Part shown: piece by piece, positions 34,977-43,565 of the stretch
How positions within the stretch are numbered: the stretch's first letter is position 1
How the letters are laid out: each line of letters begins with the position of its first letter
Source of the DNA: Anaerolineaceae bacterium UBA6133
Lineage (GTDB): Bacteria; Chloroflexota; Anaerolineae; Anaerolineales; Anaerolineaceae
DNA length: 64,000 nucleotides
Direction: 5' to 3'
NCBI GenBank assembly: GCA_002435825.1
Contig: DIVL01000024.1
Location: 38,435 to 102,434, forward strand
Translations under genes and position numbers: made by a program
The notes under the pieces: model-generated
Told to the model about the DNA's origin: nothing
What the model saw: only the letters and a program-made list of their open reading frames with translations
The model's database searches: none

Positions 34977-37175
34977 TCAACCTGGTTTGACCCGAATAGC
35001 CTCGATCACGTTTGGAAGGTTTTCGAGTCTGGCAAGCAATCGGCTCAATTGCGAAATGTCTGAAATCTCAACAACAAGGTTCACTTTTACAATGTGCTGC
35101 CTGGTACTTAATGAGAGGTCCACCAAACGGGCAGGTTCGCTGGAAAGCACAGCGGAAATGTCCGCCATCAATCCCTGTCTATCATAAGAGGTAATTTGCA
35201 GTGGAACCGGGAATGTCTGTGTTGCGCTGCCCCAGTCTACTTTTATTAAGCGTTCAGTATCGTGAACACGTAGGGCGTTAGGGCAATCGGAACGGTGGAT
35301 CGTGACACCACGTCCGCGCGTAATGTAACCAATGATTTCATCGCCAGGCATCGGGTTGCAGCAGTGGGCAAAGTTAGTCGCCAATCCTGAAAGGCCGGTG
35401 ACAGTGATGGAAGTACTATCCGCACTGCTGCGACGGGTTTCAGGGACTAATTCATCCGTTTCTGCGAGGCTGGGTTTGCTGAGCTCTTCGATACGGGTGA
35501 TAAGCTTTCCCATTGGGATGTCGCCACAGCCGATACCAACGTAGAAATCCTCTAGCGTGCGGACATTAAAGCTTGAAATGTAGTCTTCGAGGTCAATATT
35601 GGTCAGCCCGAGCCGCTTAAACTCCTTTTCAACAAGGAGCTTGCCGTGTTCGAGGTTTTGTTCGCGGTCTTGTTGCTTGAACCATTGTTTGATCTTCGCG
35701 CGTGACCGTGGAGATTTCACCAGTCCGAGGTTGACATTCAACCAATCCCGGCTTGGACCTCCACGATTAACTGTGAGGATTTCAACCTGATCACCAGTGT
35801 GCAAGGTGTAGTCAAGCGTCACGAGTTTTCCGTTTACCCTTGCCCCGCGGCAACGGTGACCAATGTCTGTATGTACCTGGTAAGCAAAGTCGATTGGTGT
35901 TGATCCTTTGGGAAGGTCAATCACATCGCTTCGTGGAGTGAGGACATAGACGCGATCGTGAAAAACATCTGCTTTAATGCCATCCAGTAAGGACTGGCTG
36001 TCATCTACTTCCTGAGACCAGACCAGCAGGTTGCGCATAGACTGTACTTTTCGTTCATACTCGCTCGAAAGGGTAGCAGCGCTTTCCTTGTAGCGCCAAT
36101 GAGCCGCAATACCATACTCCGCGTTGTGGTGCATTTCCCAAGTGCGGATCTGAACTTCCAGGGGTTTGCCGTCGCTGTAAATCACCGCTGTGTGGAGTGA
36201 TTGGTAATTGTTTGGCTTTTTTGCAGCAATGTAGTCGTCAAACTCGCCAGGAATTGGCTGGAAATGCATGTGGATAATCCCAAGCACTTTATAGCAGGTC
36301 TCCACGTCATCAACGATTGCGCGGACAGCCCGCAAGTCGCGGATCGAGTCAAAATTCTTGCTCTTTCCCTGCATCTTGCGATAGATTGAATAGATATGCT
36401 TGGGGCGACCTGAAATGTTTGCCTTGACTTCAGCCTTGGTACAGAGCTGCTGCAGGTCAGCCACGATGCGATCAATTTCCTCCAGGCGTTTTGCCCGCCG
36501 TTGAGTCAGATGATCCGATATTTCCTTGTACTTTTCTGGATTGGTATATCTAAATCCCAGATCTTCCAGCTCCCATTTGAATTGCCAGATGCCGAGACGG
36601 TTTGCCAGAGGAGCAAAGATATCGAGAGTCTCCTGACCAATAATGCGCTGCCGGTCCAGCGGCAGGGAATTCAAGGTTCGCATGTTGTAGAGGCGGTCAG
36701 CCATTTTGATTACTACTACCCGGATGTCGTCGCCGATTGCCAGCAGCATTTTCCGCAGGGTTTCAGCCAGATCCTCAGAGAGTTTCAGCTCAGAGAGCGG
36801 CGTTGAGGGTGCCAGGGGAGTGCGTTCCGGGGGATGTTGGTCTGCCCGGGAAAGCTGCGGGAGTGCCGTGATGCGGGTGACATCCTCCACAAACCCTGTG
36901 ATTGTTCGCCCAAACTCTTTCCGCAATTGTTCAACAGTGGTTGGCGTGTCCATTAAAACATCGTGGAGTAAGCCTGCTGCCACGATGTTGGGCGAGGCTT
37001 CAAGTTCAAGCAGAATATTGGCTACACCAAGACAGTGCGTGAAATAAGGCAGACCATTTGCACGTGTCTGCCCCGCATGCGCCTTTTCCGCAAAACTGTA
37101 TGCCTTTTGAATGAGCTCGCGTTCAGCTGCGGAGTAGCTCTTGGGTAGTTTGTTGATAAATTGATCTCTATCCAT
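34977..37175 (-). CDS. relA: Long RSH (RelA/SpoT) alarmone enzyme with RelA-type signatures
   Basis: 732 aa from ATG 37175 (the upstream TTG start is unlikely). Order: HD domain (~40-180), synthetase (~250-370), TGS (~405-465), zinc-finger-like region, C-terminal ACT. The HD motif reads HDVLMD (71-76), where bifunctional enzymes have HDxxED, so the catalytic Glu is Met75. The synthetase motif is EFDD (311-314), the EXDD form of synthetase-only RelA, not RXKD. GRPKHIYSIYRKM and YQSLHTAVI are intact. I predict strong (p)ppGpp synthesis and weak or no hydrolysis. No other RSH is in the window. Confidence 0.93.
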   Translation of the reverse strand: MDRDQFINKLPKSYSAAERELIQKAYSFAEKAHAGQTRANGLPYFTHCLGVANILLELEASPNIVAAGLLHDVLMDTPTTVEQLRKEFGRTITGFVEDVTRITALPQLSRADQHPPERTPLAPSTPLSELKLSEDLAETLRKMLLAIGDDIRVVVIKMADRLYNMRTLNSLPLDRQRIIGQETLDIFAPLANRLGIWQFKWELEDLGFRYTNPEKYKEISDHLTQRRAKRLEEIDRIVADLQQLCTKAEVKANISGRPKHIYSIYRKMQGKSKNFDSIRDLRAVRAIVDDVETCYKVLGIIHMHFQPIPGEFDDYIAAKKPNNYQSLHTAVIYSDGKPLEVQIRTWEMHHNAEYGIAAHWRYKESAATLSSEYERKVQSMRNLLVWSQEVDDSQSLLDGIKADVFHDRVYVLTPRSDVIDLPKGSTPIDFAYQVHTDIGHRCRGARVNGKLVTLDYTLHTGDQVEILTVNRGGPSRDWLNVNLGLVKSPRSRAKIKQWFKQQDREQNLEHGKLLVEKEFKRLGLTNIDLEDYISSFNVRTLEDFYVGIGCGDIPMGKLITRIEELSKPSLAETDELVPETRRSSADSTSITVTGLSGLATNFAHCCNPMPGDEIIGYITRGRGVTIHRSDCPNALRVHDTERLIKVDWGSATQTFPVPLQITSYDRQGLMADISAVLSSEPARLVDLSLSTRQHIVKVNLVVEISDISQLSRLLARLENLPNVIEAIRVKPG

Positions 37176-37207
37176 GATTAAGCTAATTGTAAGCCACAAT
37201 TCAAAGC

Positions 37208-38368
37208 TTACTTAAGCTTCTCCATGTCTGTCCATTCCCTGTTTAGCCGCAAACTGTGAAGGCATTGGCGCTCTTGTTCAGACAAATCGTCCTGGATCAA
37301 GTGAGTCAGAAGTTGCCCAACACCAGGACCCAGCATGAATCCCTGACCGCAGGCGCCTGTCGCAAGCAGGAAGCCTTCAATTCCTTCAACTTCTCCCAAA
37401 ATTGGGTTGCCGTCTGGAGTCATCGGGTAGGTGCCGCGCCAGGTGCGCCTCACCCGGCAGTTAGCCAGTTTTGGCATTGTTTCAATCAAACGATTGCTTG
37501 AAAGAGGAAGGAAGGCGCTCGTGTCCATATCGAGATACCCCCAGATTTGTGGATTGGGAGTAACGCAGAAGATGATCTTGCCTGTTGGGTGTTGATAAAA
37601 GTAGAAGTTGCTGGAGCCCGGCCTGGAGCGAATATCGACGATCATTGGGCTAAACATTGGTTGGACAGCCTCTGTGATGCCGGCTTCGTGCGCGTCCGGC
37701 TTGACAGGCAGGTCCAAACCTACCATCCGACCAATCTCAGCGGACCAGGATCCCGCGGCGTTGATGAAGCGATTGGTGGAATAATGACCCTTATCAGTCG
37801 TTATCGATCGTACTTTGCCTGCCGCAGTTTCAATGCCGGTTACGCGCTCATTGAATTGGAAGACTGCGCCATGCCTGACAGCTTCCTGGTAAAAGGCAAA
37901 AGAGGCTTTGAGTGGTGAAGCCGAACCGTCTCCTGGTGAGTAAGTTCCTCCACGCAAATCTGCGGGATTAATATCAGGAACGAGCTCCAGGAATGCCTGT
38001 CGATCAAGCCAGTTGATGTTCAGTCCCAGGTTGCGCTGCATGTCGAGCAGGTCTTTCAGGGTCTTTTCGATGGCATCGTCGTAGGCAACGAAGCTATATC
38101 CGCCAGCCCTCCATTCAATATCCTGCCCATGTTCAGCTTCCCAATGTGAGAAGATGTCGATGGAGTTGGAACAAAGCAGGATTTTTGCGGGATCTGAATG
38201 GGTGGCGCGGATGCCGCCAATGGCGTGTTTGTTGGAGCCCTGACCAGTGCTGGGGCGGGAATCAAGCACCAAGACCTTCATACCGACTTGTGCAAGGAAA
38301 AAAGCGGTTGGAGTGCCTATCGAGCCAGCGCCTGCGATGATGACGTCGAAGTTGGCTTGTGGGCTCAT
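37208..38368 (-). CDS. FAD-dependent amine/amino-acid dehydrogenase, catalytic (beta) subunit
   Basis: 386-aa DAO-fold flavoprotein. Dinucleotide-binding start VIIAGAGSIGTPTAFFLAQVGMKVLVLDSR, then HAIGGIRATHSDP, and the C-terminal TPDGNPILGEVEGIEGFLLATGACGQGFMLGPGVG typical of sarcosine, glycine, D-proline and HcnC-type enzymes. It overlaps the 704-aa iron-sulfur partner by 4 nt, so they form an obligate pair. Substrate cannot be fixed from sequence: sarcosine, proline, hydroxyproline, glycine or opines are candidates. Confidence 0.85.
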   Translation of the reverse strand: MSPQANFDVIIAGAGSIGTPTAFFLAQVGMKVLVLDSRPSTGQGSNKHAIGGIRATHSDPAKILLCSNSIDIFSHWEAEHGQDIEWRAGGYSFVAYDDAIEKTLKDLLDMQRNLGLNINWLDRQAFLELVPDINPADLRGGTYSPGDGSASPLKASFAFYQEAVRHGAVFQFNERVTGIETAAGKVRSITTDKGHYSTNRFINAAGSWSAEIGRMVGLDLPVKPDAHEAGITEAVQPMFSPMIVDIRSRPGSSNFYFYQHPTGKIIFCVTPNPQIWGYLDMDTSAFLPLSSNRLIETMPKLANCRVRRTWRGTYPMTPDGNPILGEVEGIEGFLLATGACGQGFMLGPGVGQLLTHLIQDDLSEQERQCLHSLRLNREWTDMEKLK

Positions 38369-40479
38369 GCGCGCTCTCCTTCATCAGTCAAATTCGCCAG
38401 AACCCTGACGGGCATTTCGATGAAAACCGGTCGAACCGGAGTTTCAGTGACCTCAGAAAGTGGTATGCCCTCGGCAAGATACATACGCTTGATCATATTC
38501 AGGCAGGTCTTACCGCCGCAAGCGCCCATGCTGGCTTTTGTAACAGCTTTGATTTGGTTGATATCGCGCACGCCATCGCGGATCAGCGCCCGGATTTCAC
38601 CCGCTGTAACCCTCTCACATCGGCAAATAAAGGCTTCATCAGCGAGAGTTTCAGGATGTTCTGTGTCAAACTCAAAGGGGGTGGGTTCAGAGGTTTCAAT
38701 AATACGTAAACCGGAGACCAGTTTGGCGATTTCACGCGGGACTTCCACGCTGAGCAGAGAAGTGCCATTCGCATAGCCTTTTATCTTCTTGATGGCTGTG
38801 ATGGTTGCCTTACCCAGCGACATCCCTTCGGTGCTTGTCAGCTCAATTTCATCCCCTTCAGCAACGCTCATTGGGTCTTGCTCAAAGGGCAGAGTCACAA
38901 AGGCGTTTTCATTACCCTTGCGATAATCGACCAGCGTGACCGCCAGCCCGGGGCACACCGCCACGCATCGCCCGCAGGCGATGCAGCCTTTTTCAGCGAA
39001 GAAATCCACCTCCGGGAGGTGGCGAATATCTGACGGATCCACATGGATCAGGTGACGTGGGCAGACGGTTGCGCAGGGATCGCAGGGGATTTCCTGGGTG
39101 CAGTGCATGATCGGAAATACCCCTTCTTTAAGCTCGGGAATATTCGGGTCAACGACCTCTCCCGGGCGGGATTTCAGGATTTCCTCGATCGCAGCCCATT
39201 CAGCGGGGATTTCATCCGTTAGCTTTCCAAGAAATCCCGCAATCTTGCGACCTGCAATCTTGCCAGAGAAGATCGCGGCCGAGGCTTCAGCGATTTCTTT
39301 GGCATCACCAGCCGAAAAGACCGGCAGACCGACGCGTTCCGCCTGCCCGGTAAACTCGTTCACTGGGTCAAGGCCGACCGCGATCAGAACAGTGTCGCAA
39401 TCGTATTGCCTCTCAGTGCCTGGAATAGGCTTGAAGTTCTTATCCACTCGGGCAATGACCACTTTTTCGACATGATCGCTCCCAAAAGCTTCAACAATCG
39501 TATGGGAGGTGAAGACTGGTACGCCTGAACGAACCAGTTTGTCCTTGTGCACCTTGTAACCGCCGCATTCAGGAGCTGCTTCCACCAAACCGCAGACATG
39601 GATGCCAGCCTGGATCGCGTGATAACCAGCGATCAGTCCCACGTTGCCGCCGCCGATGATGAAAAGATTCTCACAGGGTCGCACCAGGTCTCGGTTGACG
39701 AGGGTCTGAAACGCGCCTGCGCCATAGATACCAGGCAGGGTGTTGCCTGGGAAAGCCAGGCTTTTCTCGCGCGCTCCAGTTGCCATGAGCAGCATTTCGG
39801 GGTGGACAAGAACATAATCTTTTCCGCCTTGGTAAACGCCGATGGACTTATCCTCAAACACAGCGACAGCTGTGCTGTTTTCCCAAATTTCCACAGAATC
39901 GTACTGGCGGAGAGCAGCTTCAAGCTTTTTCGCGATGTCGATACCGCGCGTGCCGGCGTAGACTGCTTCGCTAGAACCAAAGAAACGGTGTGTCTGCAAA
40001 ACAAGCTTGCCGCCTAGATGTGCTTTATCATCGATCAAAATCGTACTCACGCCAGCTTGCCCGAGTTCGATCGCCGCGGAAAGACCAGCAGGACCTCCGC
40101 CGATAATGAGCACCTCAGCATCATATTTCGGAGTTGGATGGTTCGCAGGTACGTTCAGCGGTTGGACGTCGGGCAATTTGGGCAGACCTTCAGCCGGAAA
40201 AACGCGCATACCGCGTTTGACAGCGGTCATGCAGGCTTTGACAGGCAGCGAGTCGGCAATCACCATGCACTGCGAGCACTGCCCGTTGGCGCAAAAAATG
40301 CCCTGGGGGGAGTGGTCTTTGGGGTGGTGCCCGAATATGGTGACGCCATTTGCCATCAGGGCGGAGGAAATCATTTCACCTTCCTTTGCCAGGAAGGTTT
40401 GGTCTTGCCAGTAAAACGGAATGTCTGCTACAGAATCATCAATCAGAATTGGGTGAGCCTTGATACGATTCTCAGTCAT
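38365..40479 (-). CDS. Multidomain iron-sulfur/NAD(P)-flavin oxidoreductase (alpha) subunit
   Basis: 704-aa fusion of parts that are usually separate. Residues ~1-100: [2Fe-2S] HcnA-like domain with CANGQCSQC and a later Cys in VKACM. ~110-415: pyridine-nucleotide-disulfide-type flavoprotein (IIGGGPAGLSAAIELG, IIGGGNVGLIAGY). ~455-530: two-cluster ferredoxin (CDPCATVCPRH and CIACGRCVAVCPG). ~620-690: BFD-like [2Fe-2S] domain (CRCERVTAGEIRALI ... GACGGKTC). It should pass electrons from the DAO-fold partner to NAD(P) or ferredoxin, fitting an anaerobe. Cotranscribed with the partner. Confidence 0.88.
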   Translation of the reverse strand: MTENRIKAHPILIDDSVADIPFYWQDQTFLAKEGEMISSALMANGVTIFGHHPKDHSPQGIFCANGQCSQCMVIADSLPVKACMTAVKRGMRVFPAEGLPKLPDVQPLNVPANHPTPKYDAEVLIIGGGPAGLSAAIELGQAGVSTILIDDKAHLGGKLVLQTHRFFGSSEAVYAGTRGIDIAKKLEAALRQYDSVEIWENSTAVAVFEDKSIGVYQGGKDYVLVHPEMLLMATGAREKSLAFPGNTLPGIYGAGAFQTLVNRDLVRPCENLFIIGGGNVGLIAGYHAIQAGIHVCGLVEAAPECGGYKVHKDKLVRSGVPVFTSHTIVEAFGSDHVEKVVIARVDKNFKPIPGTERQYDCDTVLIAVGLDPVNEFTGQAERVGLPVFSAGDAKEIAEASAAIFSGKIAGRKIAGFLGKLTDEIPAEWAAIEEILKSRPGEVVDPNIPELKEGVFPIMHCTQEIPCDPCATVCPRHLIHVDPSDIRHLPEVDFFAEKGCIACGRCVAVCPGLAVTLVDYRKGNENAFVTLPFEQDPMSVAEGDEIELTSTEGMSLGKATITAIKKIKGYANGTSLLSVEVPREIAKLVSGLRIIETSEPTPFEFDTEHPETLADEAFICRCERVTAGEIRALIRDGVRDINQIKAVTKASMGACGGKTCLNMIKRMYLAEGIPLSEVTETPVRPVFIEMPVRVLANLTDEGERA

Positions 40480-40530
40480 AAACTCCTCAATTGTTCGGTT
40501 TCAAGGAATTATGATACCACCAACAAGGCA

Positions 40531-41502
40531 TCAATCGAAGATTTGCTGGTATTCCTGATCCAGCTCGTTATCGCTCAAGTGCGAGTAGCGCTGGGTGACT
40601 GCTATGTTCGTGTGGCGTGCCAGCACTTGCGCGAGCTTCAGGTTGCCGGTGCTGCCGAGGATCGTGGTGACAAAGTAGTGGCGGAAGGAGTGGGGGGTGA
40701 TGGTGCCGACCGCCTCTTCGCCAAGGGATTCTCGCACGCGCTGATTGACGATCTCCCGTCCCGTAGTGGTTGAGATGGGCTTGACCTTCTTGCCAGCGCC
40801 GCGGTCGTGACGCGCGAAAACCGGTTGCGATGCCAGCGCTTTACCGCTGTTGCCGTCCAGGCTTGCCCGTTCTGAAAGGTACATCTTGAGGGCGTCCAGG
40901 CTGCGTTTTGAGAAGCGCACAACCGCTTCTTTATTGCCTTTGCCGATCACGATCGAGCGGTGTTCGAGCCAGTCGATATCCCCTCGGCGCAGGTTGCAGG
41001 CTTCGTGCACACGCAAACCGGTATCCGAGAGGGTCAAGAGGAACGCCCGATCGCGCAAATTGATCAGGCGCTCAGATTCTTGTTCGGCTGGTTTTGATGT
41101 CAGTGTCGTGGCATAGTCCAGCACGCTGTCAATGGCGCTTTTGGGGAACTGAGGAAGGCGGATGCCTGGTCGGCGCGCGCGCTGCTTGATGAGCAGGCGG
41201 ATGCGGGGGAGGTTGATAGGCGCAAGGTTCTCCCCGGCGATGAATTCAAACAGCCCAACGACGGAGGTGATGTAAACCTGCTCGGTGGCAGAGGAGAAAT
41301 CCTTGAGTGCTGTCAGTACCCAGATAACAGCTTCTTCCGGGAGCGATGAAACATCAGCGCTTTCTATTTGGATACCATTTGCGCTCAGAACCTCCGTAAA
41401 CAGCCGCATAGCATTACTGTAGGTGCGAAACGTGTTCGCACTCCGCGAAAGCTTGACGGAGTTCAAGTACTTCTGGATGCATTCTTTGACAGTAGTGTTC
41501 AT
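40531..41502 (-). CDS. Tyrosine recombinase / integrase
   Basis: 323 aa. N-terminal SAM-like core-binding domain (~5-100) and catalytic domain with complete residues: Arg in DTGLRVHEA, Lys in GKGNKEA, His-x-x-Arg in HSFRHYF, His in ARHTN and nucleophile Tyr in TQRYSHLSD. The length and lack of an adjacent excisionase make it XerC/D-like or a remnant integrase. No transposon ends, tRNA or att repeats are visible next to it, so I do not call a mobile element. Confidence 0.9.
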   Translation of the reverse strand: MNTTVKECIQKYLNSVKLSRSANTFRTYSNAMRLFTEVLSANGIQIESADVSSLPEEAVIWVLTALKDFSSATEQVYITSVVGLFEFIAGENLAPINLPRIRLLIKQRARRPGIRLPQFPKSAIDSVLDYATTLTSKPAEQESERLINLRDRAFLLTLSDTGLRVHEACNLRRGDIDWLEHRSIVIGKGNKEAVVRFSKRSLDALKMYLSERASLDGNSGKALASQPVFARHDRGAGKKVKPISTTTGREIVNQRVRESLGEEAVGTITPHSFRHYFVTTILGSTGNLKLAQVLARHTNIAVTQRYSHLSDNELDQEYQQIFD

Positions 41503-41630
41503 GTTAAACCTGTAATTATTTGCTTATTGCGCATAGTATAACGTTTGAACGACATTTCATCCTTTGATTGTCTTAATTATAATCGGGGAGAGGCTATGGA
41601 TGGGGTACTAGTCTGCTGATCGAACGCCAA

Positions 41631-41653
41631 TTGAATAAAACTATCTTATTCAA
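41631..41653 (+). promoter_or_regulatory. Hairpin abutting the NUDIX ribosome site
   Basis: TTGAATAA / TTATTCAA stem with a 7-nt loop ends one base before GGAG (41654-41657); may tune initiation. Confidence 0.4.
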
Positions 41654-41662
41654 GGAGTAATG

Positions 41663-42163
41663 ATGAGCAAGACGGAGTACACGTTTACTAGTGGGACGGA
41701 TTGGTTTCGGCTGAGGGCTTGCGGGATTCTGATAGATGACGGTAAGGTTCTGATGGTACGTAACGACGAGGATCCGAATTATTACTCTGTCGGTGGATGT
41801 GTGGAACATGGCGAGAGCCTAGCAGAGGCGGTTGTACGCGAAGTTGCGGAAGAAACGGGCTGGAAGTTCGAGGTGGAGCGCCTGGCGTTCATTCATGAGA
41901 ATTTTTTCCGCGGAAAAGCTGGAACGATCGAGGGGCTGAGCTGCCACGAGTTAGCGTTTTACTGCCTGATGAAGTGGGATCCCAATTGCATGATTACTTC
42001 CAACAGCAAATCCATGGGAGGTTTACCGGAACGCCTGGAGTGGCTGGAGATCTCTCAATTGAACAATCAGAAGATGCAGGTGTATCCAACATTCTTTGCG
42101 GAGGAGCTTTTGAATCTCTCTTTACACGCGAAACACATTGTGACTTACGAATCTGATTTCTAG
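41663..42163 (+). CDS. NUDIX hydrolase
   Basis: 166 aa. Nudix box from residue ~45: GGCVEHGESLAEAVVREV, then AEETG, matching Gx5Ex7REUxEExGU. Hydrolyses a nucleoside-diphosphate-linked substrate that cannot be predicted. ATG 41663 gives better spacing from GGAG than the ATG 3 nt upstream. Cys is unusually frequent (four in the first 120 residues). Monocistronic. Confidence 0.88.
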   Translation: MSKTEYTFTSGTDWFRLRACGILIDDGKVLMVRNDEDPNYYSVGGCVEHGESLAEAVVREVAEETGWKFEVERLAFIHENFFRGKAGTIEGLSCHELAFYCLMKWDPNCMITSNSKSMGGLPERLEWLEISQLNNQKMQVYPTFFAEELLNLSLHAKHIVTYESDF

Positions 42164-42312
42164 TTTATCAATTCATGTAGCGAGCAATGAAGCCAATCTT
42201 CTTCGTTGACAATGCTTGCGATAATGATACTTATCAAAACCATAACGATTTTTTTACTAATCAGCCGCCCACCCAACGATTTAGCTCTCAAAAATGTGTA
42301 ATTTTCAGGCTG

Positions 42313-42729
42313 TCACTTTTTGGATTGATGCAACGCTTTCCACGCGCCGACCCAGGGTTCGCCTATCCGATTTTTCTCTGCGATCTTTACCTTACTGAAA
42401 CGCTGCCCCACCGAAATGGCTTCTGTTGCGATCTCGGCCCAGTTCTGCGCCAGAACCGCAGCCTTCAGACGCGCATGGCTGCCTTCGATCCAAGCCCACT
42501 CCTGGCGAAACTGATCCGCCTTAACCCAGTAATCGCGCTTTTCCCAGGCCACCATCGCCGCATCGATCGTTTCGTTGATTTTTTCCAACGCCAGGACAAT
42601 ATAAGCCGCCATGTCGAGGCTTTTCTCATCCGGGCTGCCCTGCTGCATGAGCGTGCGAATCGCCAGAACGATCGAGCGAGCAAGGCGATTACGAAGTGTT
42701 GTACCGCTTTCAGTTGTTTTTATGGCCAT
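42313..42729 (-). CDS. Uncharacterised 138-aa helical protein
   Basis: Predicted all-helical and Trp-rich in its second half (VAWEKRDYW, EWAWIEGSHARL, NWAEIATEA). No signal peptide or known motif. AAGGTG precedes the ATG, and the coding sequence has sensible composition, so I accept it as a gene. It stands alone, divergent from the lysine operon leader. A minus-strand TATAAT lies about 30 nt upstream. Confidence 0.65.
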   Translation of the reverse strand: MAIKTTESGTTLRNRLARSIVLAIRTLMQQGSPDEKSLDMAAYIVLALEKINETIDAAMVAWEKRDYWVKADQFRQEWAWIEGSHARLKAAVLAQNWAEIATEAISVGQRFSKVKIAEKNRIGEPWVGAWKALHQSKK

Positions 42730-42896
42730 AATTCACCTTTGAGTAAAATCAGACGCAATTATACCCAACTCCCCCACCCCATCCCGATAATGCTTTACAT
42801 ATACATGTACATACTATGTATAATGTATTTCAATTAACCCCCCAATTTTTTGCGAAAACTTGAAAATTTACCCTTCCGGAAAACCTAATTTCACTA

Positions 42897-42902
42897 TATA
42901 AT
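42897..42902 (+). promoter_or_regulatory. Probable -10 box of the lysine-fermentation operon
   Basis: TATAAT about 34 nt before riboswitch helix P1; start expected near 42909. The -35 region (TTCCGG) is weak. Confidence 0.45.
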
Positions 42903-42935
42903 CGTATTGTCAGATTGTCTGATTAAAACTGAATA

Positions 42936-43104
42936 CCCACCATTAGAGGCGCGGCGGATTGTGTAGGAACTTCGCTATTATTCCAGGACTGGGAGAAGAA
43001 ACGAATTATCCGTCGCCGAAGGGTAAAAGGAGAGTCCTCTCCCCCGCCTTGGGGCGCCTAACGAAGTTAGGCCACTGTCATGCAATTGCATGGAGCGCTA
43101 TGTG
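42936..43104 (+). promoter_or_regulatory. Lysine riboswitch (L box) in front of the lysine-degradation operon
   Basis: All strongly conserved blocks of the lysine aptamer appear in order: AGAGGCGCGG (42947-), GGGAGAAG, GTCGCCGAAGGG, CTTGGGGCGCC, CCACTGTCA and TGGAGCGCTATG. Helices are visible: P3 GGAGAG/CTCTCC, P4 CTAAC/GTTAG, P5 CATGCAATTGCATG. P1 pairs 42938-42946 with CTATGTG (43098-43104), with two bulges. The same 3' strand is the 5' arm of the following terminator, so ligand binding should block termination and turn expression on. Confidence 0.9.
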
Positions 43105-43128
43105 TCTTTCTAAGCACATAGCGTTTTT
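43096..43128 (+). terminator. Riboswitch-controlled intrinsic terminator
   Basis: Perfect 9-bp stem CGCTATGTG (43096-43104) / CACATAGCG (43115-43123), 10-nt loop, TTTTT tail. Its 5' arm overlaps P1 of the aptamer. Confidence 0.88.
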
Positions 43129-43146
43129 AATACTTAGGAGAATGCG

Positions 43147-43533
43147 ATGAATGAAGTAGTAATAAGACTGAGAATTGGAGCGGAAAACGCTCACTATGGT
43201 GGCGGGCTCGTGGACGGAGCTTACCTGACCAAGTTGTTTGGCGACGTGGCAACTGAACTGCTGATTAGGCGTGATGGTGACGAAGGGCTTTTCAGAGCTT
43301 ACGATAACATCGAATTTCTCGCGCCTGTTTATTCCGGGAATTTCATCGAAGCCAAGGGTTGGATCACCAGCGAAGGCAACACCTCGCGCAAAATGGCTTT
43401 TGAAGCCTGGAAAGTGATCGGAACCCGGCCGGATTTGTCTGATTCAGCCGCTGAAGTCCTGGCTGAACCCGTGCTTGTCTGCCGGGCCAGCGGTACTTGC
43501 GTCACCCCGAAGAATAAGCAACGTCTGGGTTGA
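43147..43533 (+). CDS. kal: 3-aminobutyryl-CoA ammonia-lyase
   Basis: Removes ammonia from L-3-aminobutyryl-CoA to give crotonyl-CoA, in the cytoplasm. Small hot-dog-fold protein, 128 aa; [30 protein letters not shown] N-terminus (here [20 protein letters not shown]) and the Glu in [18 protein letters not shown] agree with Kal. First gene after the riboswitch; TAGGAG at 43135-43140 is the ribosome site. Its stop overlaps the open frame of kce. Identity is strengthened by the adjoining kce, kdd and kam genes. Confidence 0.93.
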   Translation: MNEVVIRLRIGAENAHYGGGLVDGAYLTKLFGDVATELLIRRDGDEGLFRAYDNIEFLAPVYSGNFIEAKGWITSEGNTSRKMAFEAWKVIGTRPDLSDSAAEVLAEPVLVCRASGTCVTPKNKQRLG

Positions 43534-43565
43534 TCCCAGTCAAAAAACTACCCGAGGAGAGAGAT

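Noticed and set aside
40531..42729. Genomic island bounded by the integrase
   Set aside because: No att repeats or tRNA next to it and only two or three small genes; evidence is insufficient.
42187..42837. 216-aa plus-strand ORF across the orphan helical gene
   Set aside because: No family features; the minus-strand 138-aa ORF has a ribosome site and normal protein composition.
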